This document shows positions 1-7,246 of a stretch of 10,997 nucleotides of DNA, one piece after another. A program made the translations under genes and the position numbers. The stretch's first letter is position 1. The number at the start of each line of letters is the position of its first letter. This DNA comes from Gammaproteobacteria bacterium (GTDB lineage: Bacteria > Pseudomonadota > Gammaproteobacteria > Pseudomonadales > Azotimanducaceae): contig JAPUJX010000300.1 of the NCBI GenBank assembly GCA_027295975.1, positions 1-10,997 of the forward strand, read 5' to 3'. The notes under the pieces are model-generated. The model worked only from the letters and a program-made list of their open reading frames with translations, had not been told where the DNA came from and searched no databases.

Positions 1-28
1 ATTGATATCATTGCGTTTTCCTGTGGCG

Positions 29-799
29 CTATTTTTTGTTGAAGCTCTCCCTTGCGGTTCGGGCGTCTGCAGATGCCGCCGTTAACTGGCTCTGGTCGGC
101 GTCGGCGAAACTCGCCGTACGGTTCAGGGCTCCGGCGGTGAAATTGACGGCTTCCTTGATCATGCGGGTGGCGATTGGCGGCATCTCAGCGGCTGCCCGT
201 GCCAGTTCCATGGCCTTGGCGGCAGCCTGTCCATCCGCGGCAATTTCGTCGATCAGCCCCCAGTCCAGGGCTGTTCGAGCGTCCATCTTCTCACACAGAA
301 TGCAGATCCGCTTGGCCCGTGCCGGACCCACCAGATTGACCAGGCGTGGCAAAGCGCCCCATTGCAGGTTCAGGCCGATCTTCACTTCCGGCACGTAGAG
401 GAAGCAGCTTTCACCCATCACCCTCCAGTCGCATGCCAGCGGCAGCGCGACACCGGCGCCTACCGCAAGGCGTTCCATTGCCGCGATGGTGATCTGCGGC
501 ATCGTTTCCCAGGCTTCGCACAGGCGCACCCCGCGGAAAAAAGTGTGGCGCTTTTCCAGGTCGGAGACTTCCGGGTCGTTACGGGACGCCAGGTCTTCCA
601 GGTCGGCTCCGGAGGAGAAATAGCGGGTGCTGCCGGTGAGTACCACCGCCCGAGTTTCCAGGTCATCGTGAAATGACCTGGCGACATCGGTGAGTTCCAG
701 GATGAGTTGGCCATCGAACGCGTTGAGATTGCGCTTGCGGTCGAAGGTTACGGTGGCGAGTGGTCCATCTCGCTGTACGGTGACGTAGTTGTCGGACAT
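29..799 (-). CDS. Enoyl-CoA hydratase/isomerase family protein
   Basis: This 256-residue protein has the crotonase-fold layout and length. It has an N-terminal TVTFDR...NAF stretch, the oxyanion-hole segment FSSGADL (about residues 61-67), a second Gly-rich segment VGAGVALPLACD (113-124) and the PEVKIGL motif (137-143). Crotonases bind acyl-CoA thioesters in the cytoplasm and do hydration, isomerisation, dehalogenation or C-C cleavage. The position of the first catalytic Glu of classical hydratases (the E of GGxEL) is Ala118, while the second, Glu138, is kept. That pattern is more typical of isomerases and other non-hydratase members, so plain hydratase activity is doubtful. The ATG at 799 has an AAGGGG ribosome site 7 nt upstream, which supports this start. 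The gene is transcribed away from the symporter pair. A role in fatty- or aromatic-acid catabolism is inferred from family only. Confidence 0.9.
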   Translation of the reverse strand: MSDNYVTVQRDGPLATVTFDRKRNLNAFDGQLILELTDVARSFHDDLETRAVVLTGSTRYFSSGADLEDLASRNDPEVSDLEKRHTFFRGVRLCEAWETMPQITIAAMERLAVGAGVALPLACDWRVMGESCFLYVPEVKIGLNLQWGALPRLVNLVGPARAKRICILCEKMDARTALDWGLIDEIAADGQAAAKAMELARAAAEMPPIATRMIKEAVNFTAGALNRTASFADADQSQLTAASADARTARESFNKK

Positions 800-847
800 T
801 GATGCGCCCCTTGCCTTTCAGCCATTTCTGTTTGGTCCGTTCGAGAC

Positions 848-855
848 AGTATAAT
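848..855. promoter_or_regulatory. Overlapping bidirectional -10-like element in divergent gap
   Basis: Plus-strand TATAAT at 850-855 is a perfect -10 hexamer. It lies 30 nt upstream of the GTG start at 886. On the minus strand the overlapping segment 853-848 reads TATACT, a 5/6 match facing the crotonase gene. Neither direction has a convincing -35 at 16-18 bp spacing, so if used they may need an activator. This is a prediction from motif and position only. Confidence 0.4.
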
Positions 856-885
856 TCAACTCAGGGTTTTTCGAGGATTGCGAGG

Positions 886-1116
886 GTGCGACGAACCGAC
901 AAGAATCGTGGCTGGATCCATGCGGTGGTGATCCTGGGATTTCTCGCACTTTTCATCGCCGGGATGGCGGGCTGGCCGGAAGTGTTTGCCCTGCGCCTTT
1001 TTGGCGCTTCCTACCTTACCGTTGGGATACTTTTCGGCAGCGTTGCCATTATCGGTCCGGTGGTTTTTACCGCTTTGCACAATCGTGCCAGAAAGCAGGC
1101 GGACGTGGATGTATAA
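886..1116 (+). CDS. Small two-helix membrane protein, DUF485/YjcH-like by context
   Basis: The frame is open from an ATG at 799, but that ATG overlaps the start of the divergent gene. The GTG at 886 is chosen because GAGG (873-876) lies 9 nt upstream and a perfect TATAAT lies just before it. The product is 76 residues: a basic N-terminus, one hydrophobic helix (about 11-32), a second (about 38-64) and a basic then acidic tail. Two short helices directly ahead of an actP-like gene match the arrangement of yjcH (DUF485) in front of actP in other proteobacteria. The stop overlaps the symporter start by 8 bp, which suggests translational coupling. A helper or small-subunit role for the symporter is inferred. 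It is shorter than the roughly 100-residue YjcH, and I cannot confirm the family by sequence alone. Confidence 0.7.
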   Translation: MRRTDKNRGWIHAVVILGFLALFIAGMAGWPEVFALRLFGASYLTVGILFGSVAIIGPVVFTALHNRARKQADVDV

Positions 1117-2716
1117 ACGTTTGCCGATCGGGTTGTTTACCCTTGTTCCGGCCGTGGTAGAGGCGGCGGATGCCCCGAACGAAACTACCAACACGGTCGC
1201 CATTTTTTGTTTCCTGGCCGTCATCGGCATCACCGTCGTCATTACCTACCGGGCTGCCGGACGAACTCGATCCGCGAGTGAGTTCTACGTTGCGGGCGGA
1301 CAAATTTCGGGAACACAGAACGGAATTGCCCTTGCCGGGGACTTTATGTCTGCGGCCACCATGCTTGGTATTACTGCGATTATTTTCGGGAGCGGATTCG
1401 ATGGCATCATCTACCTGATCGCTCCCAGCGTTGCATTTGCGATGATGGCACTGCTGATGACGGACCGACTGCGTGCCATGGGGCGATACTCGTTTTCGGA
1501 TGTGGTCAGTGCGCGTTTGCGCGCGCCGCCCATGCGGGTACTTGCGGCGTCCGCCACGCTTGTTTCGGCGATCATGTACCTTGTCCTGCAGATGGTTGGT
1601 GCCGGAGCACTGGTGCAGGTGCTGTTCGGCATCGACTACAAACTGGCGGTCATACTGGTGGGTGCTTTGATGGTGATATACGTCGCGTTCGGCGGAATGT
1701 TGGCGACCACCTGGGTACAGATTACCAAGGCCCTGATGTTGGTGTCCGGAATCCTGGTGCTGGCCTTTCTCAGCTTGCTGGCATTCGGGTTCGATCTCGA
1801 GGCATTGTACGCTCAGGCACTGGCCAGACACCCCAAGGGAGAATTGTTCGTTCGCCCTGGTGGTCTCGACCTTGGATTCTGGGGTGCTCTATCGTTGATC
1901 TGCGGGCTGATTTTCGGACTGGTAGGCTCGCCCCATATCCTCATGCGCTTTTTTACCGTTCCGGATGCCAGGTCGGCACGCCAGTCGGCCCTTGTGGCGA
2001 TGATCCTGGTAGCGGTCGTCAACCTGCTGATTCTGGTGATTATCGCACCCGCGGCCATCGCATTGGTTACCGGTAATGCGCAATATCTCGACGAAACGGG
2101 TGCCGTGCTGGGCGGGGCCAACATGGTGTCCATACACCTTTCGGAGATCGTCGGAGGCTCGGTGTTTCTGGGTGTCATGTCGGCCGTGGCGTTTGCGACC
2201 ATCCTGGCCGTTGTCGCCGGCCTCACCCTCGCGAGCGCGTCGGCCGTTTCGCACGATTTATGGGCAAACGTCATACGCCGGAATCAGGCCGGTGAGGGCG
2301 AGGAAGTGCTGGTGTCGCGAATCGCAACCGGCTTCATCGGCGGGCTGGCCATTGTGCTGGGTATTGCCTTCGAGGGACAGAACATAGCCTACCTCGTCGC
2401 CCTGGCATTGACGGTTGCCGCCAGCGCTAACTTTCCATTGCTGATTTACTCGATGTACTGGCGAGGTCTGACCACCCGGGGTGCGCTGGTCGGCGGGTGG
2501 CTGGGCCTGTTATCGGCGGTGAGCTTCGTCGTGCTCGGGCCTGCGGTGTGGGTTAACGTGTTGGGTTTTGCCGAACCTGTTTTTCCGGTGTCCTATCCAG
2601 CGTTGTACTCGATCGTAATTGCGTTCGCATGCATCTGGTTGTTTTCGAGGTTTGATCGTTCCGCGGAAGGACAAAAGGACCGGGAACGGGCGCGAGAATA
2701 TCTCGGTCAATTCTAG
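1109..2716 (+). CDS. actP: ActP-type cation/acetate symporter (sodium:solute symporter family)
   Basis: This 535-residue inner-membrane protein probably imports acetate or related short monocarboxylates with a cation. It resembles E. coli ActP along its whole length. It has a cleavable-looking N-terminus ending VVEAADA, then YVAGGQISGTQNG and ALAGDFMSAATMLGI, followed by GGMLATTWVQITKA, the SSS-family stretch GSPHILMRFFTVPDAR, and SAVAFATILAVVAGLTLASA leading into SHDLWANV. About a dozen or more hydrophobic helices can be seen. The frame is open further upstream, to 986, but the ATG at 1109 gives the ActP-like signal segment and overlaps the preceding stop by 8 bp, so it is preferred. The C-terminal SAEGQKDRERAREYLGQF tail also resembles ActP. 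No acs gene is nearby. Substrate beyond the acetate/monocarboxylate class is not resolved; glycolate, pyruvate or propionate are possible. Confidence 0.93.
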   Translation: MYKRLPIGLFTLVPAVVEAADAPNETTNTVAIFCFLAVIGITVVITYRAAGRTRSASEFYVAGGQISGTQNGIALAGDFMSAATMLGITAIIFGSGFDGIIYLIAPSVAFAMMALLMTDRLRAMGRYSFSDVVSARLRAPPMRVLAASATLVSAIMYLVLQMVGAGALVQVLFGIDYKLAVILVGALMVIYVAFGGMLATTWVQITKALMLVSGILVLAFLSLLAFGFDLEALYAQALARHPKGELFVRPGGLDLGFWGALSLICGLIFGLVGSPHILMRFFTVPDARSARQSALVAMILVAVVNLLILVIIAPAAIALVTGNAQYLDETGAVLGGANMVSIHLSEIVGGSVFLGVMSAVAFATILAVVAGLTLASASAVSHDLWANVIRRNQAGEGEEVLVSRIATGFIGGLAIVLGIAFEGQNIAYLVALALTVAASANFPLLIYSMYWRGLTTRGALVGGWLGLLSAVSFVVLGPAVWVNVLGFAEPVFPVSYPALYSIVIAFACIWLFSRFDRSAEGQKDRERAREYLGQF

Positions 2717-2753
2717 AGCTCTGCACGGGAGTACTAGGATACATTCGGGTTTG

Positions 2754-4403
2754 TCAGCGCTGAAACGAAACGAATTCCCAGGGTGAAACTTCGCTGTCTT
2801 TTTCTATGACGATTTCCACAATGGCCGGTGTCTCGTCGGCGATTGCCTTTTCGAGCACAGGTTGTAACCCGTCTGGAGTATCCACGCGAAAACCGGAAAG
2901 GCCAAAACTGTCGGCAAGTTTCAGGAAATCCGGATTGATCAGGTCGGCGCCAATCACGTGGCCGTCGAAACGGGTGAGTTGATCCCTGCGTACGTTGCCG
3001 AACGAACTGTTGTTGAAAATCAGGCACACTACGCCGAGCTTGTGTTGCACGGCGCTGGCGAGTTCGGTGATGCCAAACATGAACCCGCCATCGCCGATGA
3101 TCGACACGACCGCCTTATCGGGGTTTGCGGCTTTCACCCCAAGCGCCGTGGGGAAACCGTAACCGAGGGTACCCTGAAATCCGGGGGTAACGTACGTGCG
3201 CGGCTCATAAACGGGAAACGCGTAATAAGACGCAAAACCCGCCTGGCAGAGTTCCTCCACGAGAAATCCGTCTCGCGGCAAAACGTCGCGGATCACGTCG
3301 AGGTATCCCACTTCGGGTTGCACACGAGTGTACTTCTCTCGCGCCGAAAGTTTCGCTTCGGCGATCCGCAGCCGATTTTTTGTGTGGTCTATTTTGGTTG
3401 TGGATAAACGCTCGAGCAGCAGGTTGCAGCCGAACGCCGAGTCGGTCACCAGTGCCGCATCGGGTATCAGTCGTAACATCTCGGTTGGGTCGATATCGAT
3501 GCGGATGAGCTTCGGCCCGCCGAGCGGGCGCCTGTGCAGCTCCATCATCTGCGCCCAGCGCATGTATTGCATCTCGCATCGGCTGCCTATCCCGATGAGA
3601 AGGTCTGTTTCGTCCCAGAGTTCGTGCGCGGCGGCAGAGCCTGCGCCGAGCGCGTGATCTTCGGCAACGATGCCTCGCCCGCTGCGGAATGAGGTAACCG
3701 AGGCGCTGAGCGCCTCCGCAAGGGCCAGCACCTCGGTACTCGCGTGTTGCGCTCCGGCGCCAACCATTATCATCGGGCGTCTGGCGGCGGCGATTAACTC
3801 CAGCGCGTTGCCGAGTTGCCGCGCATCCGGTTCGGGTATCGGATCGGGTCCGATGGAGTCATGTTCAACAAAAGGACCGGGTTCAAGCATGATGTCCCAA
3901 CACATTTCCAACGTTGCCGGTCCCGGCCGACCCGACAGCATCTGGCGGAACGCCTCGCTCACCGCACGGGAGGTATCGGCAACGCTATCGATGCGATGGG
4001 ACCATTTGCTCAATGACTTCAGGGTGGCGAGTTGGTCCGGTAGTTCGTGCAGGTGACCGCGCCCCTGATTCAGAAACGCGCTGGGTACTTGACCGGTGAC
4101 GCACAAAATCGGCGTGTTGCAACCCCACGCCGTGCACAACGCGGCAGTTGTGTTGAGCACGCCCGGACCGGGGACCACTGAATAGACTGCGGGAACCCCA
4201 GTGGATTTTGCCGCACCAAATGCCATGTAGGCAGCACCCTGTTCGTGGCGCGCGGAAAAGGTGCGAATGACATCCCTATGTGTGTAGAGCCCGTCGAAGA
4301 ACCCATACATTTGAGCGCCGGGTAATCCGAACACTGTGTCGACGCCATGCTGGATGAGACCTCGGACCAGCGCCTCGCCACCGGATAACTGCTCTGCCGT
4401 CAC
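2754..4403 (-). CDS. Thiamine-diphosphate-dependent enzyme, acetolactate synthase superfamily
   Basis: The 549-residue protein has the three-domain layout of the ThDP decarboxylase/carboligase superfamily. The N-terminal pyrimidine-binding domain carries the catalytic Glu54 in ARHEQGAAYMA and the VPGPGVLN loop (78-84). A central domain (about 190-335) follows. The C-terminal ThDP/Mg-binding domain has GDGGF at 437-441 and the paired Asn464-Asn465. Such enzymes decarboxylate 2-oxo acids or join the resulting aldehyde unit to an acceptor. The segment GRGHLHELPDQLATLKSLSKW (114-134) recalls a subgroup often labelled acetolactate synthase-like, without proof of that reaction. There is no small regulatory subunit gene beside it, which argues against the biosynthetic branched-chain enzyme. 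Translation starts at a GTG (4403-4401), 7 bp after the preceding stop, with only a weak ribosome site, so coupling is likely. It is the last gene of the minus-strand operon. Confidence 0.88.
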   Translation of the reverse strand: MTAEQLSGGEALVRGLIQHGVDTVFGLPGAQMYGFFDGLYTHRDVIRTFSARHEQGAAYMAFGAAKSTGVPAVYSVVPGPGVLNTTAALCTAWGCNTPILCVTGQVPSAFLNQGRGHLHELPDQLATLKSLSKWSHRIDSVADTSRAVSEAFRQMLSGRPGPATLEMCWDIMLEPGPFVEHDSIGPDPIPEPDARQLGNALELIAAARRPMIMVGAGAQHASTEVLALAEALSASVTSFRSGRGIVAEDHALGAGSAAAHELWDETDLLIGIGSRCEMQYMRWAQMMELHRRPLGGPKLIRIDIDPTEMLRLIPDAALVTDSAFGCNLLLERLSTTKIDHTKNRLRIAEAKLSAREKYTRVQPEVGYLDVIRDVLPRDGFLVEELCQAGFASYYAFPVYEPRTYVTPGFQGTLGYGFPTALGVKAANPDKAVVSIIGDGGFMFGITELASAVQHKLGVVCLIFNNSSFGNVRRDQLTRFDGHVIGADLINPDFLKLADSFGLSGFRVDTPDGLQPVLEKAIADETPAIVEIVIEKDSEVSPWEFVSFQR

Positions 4404-4410
4404 CTATGGA

Positions 4411-6282
4411 TCACTCATCTTTCCCGGGTTCCCGCTGATACACTATTTTCCCCCCCACGATCGTATACAGAACCTTGGCTTTCAGCAGATCCATCGGATT
4501 GTCATGACCCGCCTCGATGAGGTTGGTGTCGAAAACCGCGATGTCGGCAAGCTTGCCGGGAGTCAGCGTTCCTTTGATGTCTTCCTCGAACGACGCCCAG
4601 GCCGGCGCGCGCGTGTAGGCGTCCATGGCCTCCTCTATGGTCAGACGCTGATCGGGAAACCAACCGTCTTCCGGTTTGCCGCTCAACGTCTGGCGTGAAA
4701 CGGCTGCGTAAAGTCCATAAACCGGATTGAGGAAATAGCGGGCTGCGTTGGTGCCGGGGGAATCGCTGCCGAAGACCAGCACGGCACCGGAGTTTTTGAG
4801 CTTACGAAACGCGTAAGCGCCATTCGAGCGTTCCCTGCCGATCCGTTCCTCCATCCAGCGCATGTCGTCGGAAACGTGATAGGGATTGATTTCCGCGACG
4901 AGGTTCAATTCACCGAAACGCGCCATGTCATCCGGATGTACTACCTGGGCGTGAATAACACGCCAGCGGTGGTCGGCGTCCACCATATCGTGCCTGTTGA
5001 GCACCCGGGTGTATATGTCGAGGAGGATGCGGTTGCCGAGGTCGCCTATCGCGTGAATATGCGCCGGTACACCGGTGGCGACCCAGGATTCGACGAGTAG
5101 TTCCAGGTTGCCTGGTGGATGTGCGGTGTAGTGATCGGCCTCGGTCATGGAGAAAGCCGCGTCTTCGACGCTCTCCGGCATCATGGGCCTGCGCAGGACG
5201 CCTCGATTGGCGGGGTCGTGGTCATAGGGTCGGAAAAACATGGCCGACGAATTGCCCATGATGCCGTCGACCCAGCCTTTGTAGCCGATAAACTTGAGCC
5301 AGTTGTCGCCAACGCCACGGGTTATGCCCAGCCTCGCGGTGGGCTCCCACTGAAAGATGTCGGGGCGCAACATGATTCGGGCGGTGAGTTCACCGCGTTC
5401 CTTCAAAGCCTGGTATGCACGCAGTTGCTCGGGGCTGGTGAGGTCCTGCATTGTGGTCACACCTGCTTCACGAGCCTCTTTGAGCACTGCTCGTACACCC
5501 ACGAGCCGCTGATCGAAAGAGATAGGCGGAATGATCTCTTCCACGAGTGCAACGGCACTGCCCCGTAAGATGCCCGTCAATCGTCCATCGGCGTCTCTTT
5601 CGATGCTGCCGTCTCGCGGCTCGGGTGTATCGGGCGTAATGCCCGCGAGGTCGAGGGCCAGCGTGTTGGCCAGATACATGCTGCGATCGAATCGGCTCAC
5701 CAGAACCGGGTATTCGGACGTCGCAGGATCAATGAGCCGGCGATCGGGGGTGAATGGGCCGCTGCGCAGATCCTCTCCAGGTTGTTGGCCGCTCGAGCTT
5801 TCTTGCCACTGTTCGTATGCACCCCAGGAGCCACGGATGATCCAGCTCCCCCTGGGCAACCGCTCCGTTGCGCCGCGAATGCGCTCAGCGAATGCGCTCG
5901 GCTCATGGACGTCTAACAAATTGACCCCCGTGATAAGCCGGCCGGTGGAATCGATGTGCACATGGCCATCGTTGAAGCCCGGGCTGACGAATGCGCCGTT
6001 GAGATCGATGACCAGGGTGTCGGCATCTGCGGTAAGGTGAATATCCGTTGCACTTCCCACGGCAAGAATTTTCTCCCCGGCGATGGCAATGGAAGTAGCC
6101 CGAGGTAATCCGGGATCGGAGGTATCGGAGGTGTCGGAGGTGTCGGAGGTGTCGGAGGTCTCGGAGGTCTCGGAAGTATAGACGAGACCGTTGGTGAGGA
6201 TCAGATCCGCCGTCGTTCTGGCGAAAAGCACGGAAACTGGAACGGAACACAACAGCACAACGAGGGTTGTTCGTAAAACCAT
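4411..6282 (-). CDS. Exported YtcJ-type amidohydrolase with TSE/TSD repeat
   Basis: This 623-residue metal-dependent hydrolase belongs to the amidohydrolase superfamily, YtcJ-like group. It has an N-terminal DLILTNGLVYT strand, the HxH metal motif in GFNDGHVHID (His107, His109), HIHAIGD (His408, His410), VIHAQ (His444), GSDSP (Asp507) and the closing GTLTPGKLADIAVFD strand. A signal peptide (MVLRTT, hydrophobic stretch, then SVLFA at about 21) predicts export to the periplasm. The frame extends to a TTG at 6297, but ATG 6282 is preferred: GAGGA (6291-6295) sits 8 nt before it and the signal peptide begins there. Residues 36-56 are seven tripeptide repeats (two TSE, then five TSD) placed in the first linker, away from the metal site. 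It is the middle gene of a three-gene operon, 11 bp after the GST-like gene. The substrate is unknown; family members cleave amide, N-acyl or related bonds. Confidence 0.9.
   Translation of the reverse strand: MVLRTTLVVLLCSVPVSVLFARTTADLILTNGLVYTSETSETSDTSDTSDTSDTSDPGLPRATSIAIAGEKILAVGSATDIHLTADADTLVIDLNGAFVSPGFNDGHVHIDSTGRLITGVNLLDVHEPSAFAERIRGATERLPRGSWIIRGSWGAYEQWQESSSGQQPGEDLRSGPFTPDRRLIDPATSEYPVLVSRFDRSMYLANTLALDLAGITPDTPEPRDGSIERDADGRLTGILRGSAVALVEEIIPPISFDQRLVGVRAVLKEAREAGVTTMQDLTSPEQLRAYQALKERGELTARIMLRPDIFQWEPTARLGITRGVGDNWLKFIGYKGWVDGIMGNSSAMFFRPYDHDPANRGVLRRPMMPESVEDAAFSMTEADHYTAHPPGNLELLVESWVATGVPAHIHAIGDLGNRILLDIYTRVLNRHDMVDADHRWRVIHAQVVHPDDMARFGELNLVAEINPYHVSDDMRWMEERIGRERSNGAYAFRKLKNSGAVLVFGSDSPGTNAARYFLNPVYGLYAAVSRQTLSGKPEDGWFPDQRLTIEEAMDAYTRAPAWASFEEDIKGTLTPGKLADIAVFDTNLIEAGHDNPMDLLKAKVLYTIVGGKIVYQREPGKDE
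6116..6178 (-). repeat. 9-bp in-frame tandem repeat, seven units
   Basis: Plus-strand units of TCGGAGGT followed by A, G, G, G, C, C, and a last unit TCGGAAGTA run without a break for 63 bp. On the coding (minus) strand each unit encodes Thr-Ser-Glu or Thr-Ser-Asp. Only the ninth base varies among the first six units, so copies are nearly identical, a sign of recent slippage expansion. The unit length is a multiple of three, so gain or loss of units keeps the amidohydrolase in frame. Confidence 0.95.
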
Positions 6283-6290
6283 TAACGTAT

Positions 6291-6295
6291 TCCTC
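6291..6295 (-). promoter_or_regulatory. Ribosome binding site deciding the amidohydrolase start
   Basis: Minus-strand GAGGA lies 8 nt upstream of the ATG at 6282 and overlaps the stop codon of the preceding GST-like gene. It favours that ATG over the TTG at 6297, which has no Shine-Dalgarno match upstream and would precede the signal peptide by five residues. Confidence 0.7.
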
Positions 6296-7058
6296 AAAAG
6301 TCGAGGGGCAACACCAGGTGTTCATCGTAGATGAAGTTACGTTGCTCCATGAGAATGGGATCCGGGGTCATCCGCAATCCGGAAGCCGCATACCCCCACA
6401 TTTGCCGAAGATAGTTCGGCATCGAGTTCTGTTGTGGCGGTAGCGCATCAATGAGTTGGGAGAAATAGGCCCAGTAGATATCCACCGCCGTTAGTGTCTT
6501 TCCCACGAAGTAGCGGCTGTTGGACTCCCGCTGGCTGGTGAGCTGACGCGTCAATGTGCCGAGCACCGCGGCCATTTTGTCCGGTGCCGCGGCAACACTC
6601 GATGGGGAGTAACCGTAGTCGCTCAACATCGGGTTGTCCGTGGCGGCATCTCCCTGGGCTTCCAACATTGCCTTGAACATCAGCAGACGGGCGTTCCAGG
6701 CGAAACCCTGCTCGCTACAGATCTCGTTTGCGAGGCCGATCATGATGCGCCGTGTTTCGATGTCTTCGGGAACGAGCGTTGGTTCGGGTGCGAGGCGTTC
6801 GGCCAGCAGGAGGATTTCGAGCCAACTGGTCCGCGGTGCCTCGTCTTCGAACAAGGCGATTGGCGCGTTGCGGTGGCGCGTCCAGGCAACGAGTCCAGGG
6901 TTTTCCGCTCCGCCATGTTGGGCTACGGCAACAAACGGGATGTTTTTATGATTGAAGATCGCTTTTGCGGCTTCGCCCCAGGGTCCGGGGACACCTTTGG
7001 TCAGAACCAGCCGCAACCCGCTGATCTTCTTCGCTTCTGCCACGTCGACATAGTCCAT
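6294..7058 (-). CDS. Glutathione S-transferase-like protein, uncharacterised subgroup
   Basis: With the ATG at 7058 the product is 254 residues. An alternative ATG at 7076 adds six residues, but 7058 has GGGA 7 nt upstream while 7076 has no ribosome site. The N-terminal part (about 14-90) looks like a GST thioredoxin-fold domain, with LRLVLTKGVPGPWGEAAKAI and a probable cis-Pro in RNAPIALFEDEAPRTSW. The C-terminal part is helical (FAWNARLLMFKAML; RYFVGKTLTAVDIYWAYF, the GST-type N-capping/VDIYW region). It ends IYDEHLVLPLDF, an ending I recall from uncharacterised GST-like proteins of proteobacteria. No catalytic Ser/Cys/Tyr is obvious, so transferase activity is not proven. It is the first gene of the operon leading into the amidohydrolase and the ThDP enzyme, and it diverges from two more GST-type genes. 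Confidence 0.8.
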   Translation of the reverse strand: MDYVDVAEAKKISGLRLVLTKGVPGPWGEAAKAIFNHKNIPFVAVAQHGGAENPGLVAWTRHRNAPIALFEDEAPRTSWLEILLLAERLAPEPTLVPEDIETRRIMIGLANEICSEQGFAWNARLLMFKAMLEAQGDAATDNPMLSDYGYSPSSVAAAPDKMAAVLGTLTRQLTSQRESNSRYFVGKTLTAVDIYWAYFSQLIDALPPQQNSMPNYLRQMWGYAASGLRMTPDPILMEQRNFIYDEHLVLPLDF

Positions 7059-7246
7059 ACGTTTTCCCGGATACATGATGGTGTAAGATCGGTCTTGCGG
7101 CCGGAGTAACGCGATACACCAGCCGGGCGAGTTTATACGCAGGATTCCTTGATAGCACGCGAGACTGCTCGTCGGCAGGATGCGCCGTTTTTCGAACTCG
7201 CACCTGAAACGAACACCGGGCCGGGCGTGCCTGAACGAGGGTTACC
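7059..7246. promoter_or_regulatory. Divergent intergenic region between the two GST-type operons
   Basis: This 188-bp gap must hold the promoters of both operons. On the minus strand, TATAAA (7137-7132) is a 5/6 -10 match 73 nt before the ATG at 7058, but has no good -35. On the plus strand, TTGATA (7149-7154) could be a -35 but has no matching -10. A 12-bp near-palindrome, AAGATCGGTCTT (7085-7096), is a possible weak operator. Nothing here is strong. Confidence 0.3.

Noticed and set aside
986..1108. Longer N-terminus for the symporter from the ATG at 986
   Set aside because: It would lie fully inside the upstream small gene, and ATG 1109 gives the ActP-like signal segment.
1067..1831. Long open frame on the minus strand opposite the symporter
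   Set aside because: Its translation is rich in Arg, His and Gln without any family motif, and it is the shadow of a strongly conserved membrane protein gene.
2717..2753. Terminator between the converging symporter and ThDP genes
   Set aside because: The 37-bp gap has no stem-loop with a T-run on either strand.
6116..6178. CRISPR-like or direct-repeat array
   Set aside because: Units are 9 bp with no spacers and lie inside a coding frame, so it is a simple tandem repeat.
6247..6249. Lipoprotein signal at the LLC of the amidohydrolase leader (Cys12)
   Set aside because: The residue before Cys is Leu rather than Gly/Ala/Ser, and the hydrophobic stretch continues to a better signal peptidase I site near residue 21.
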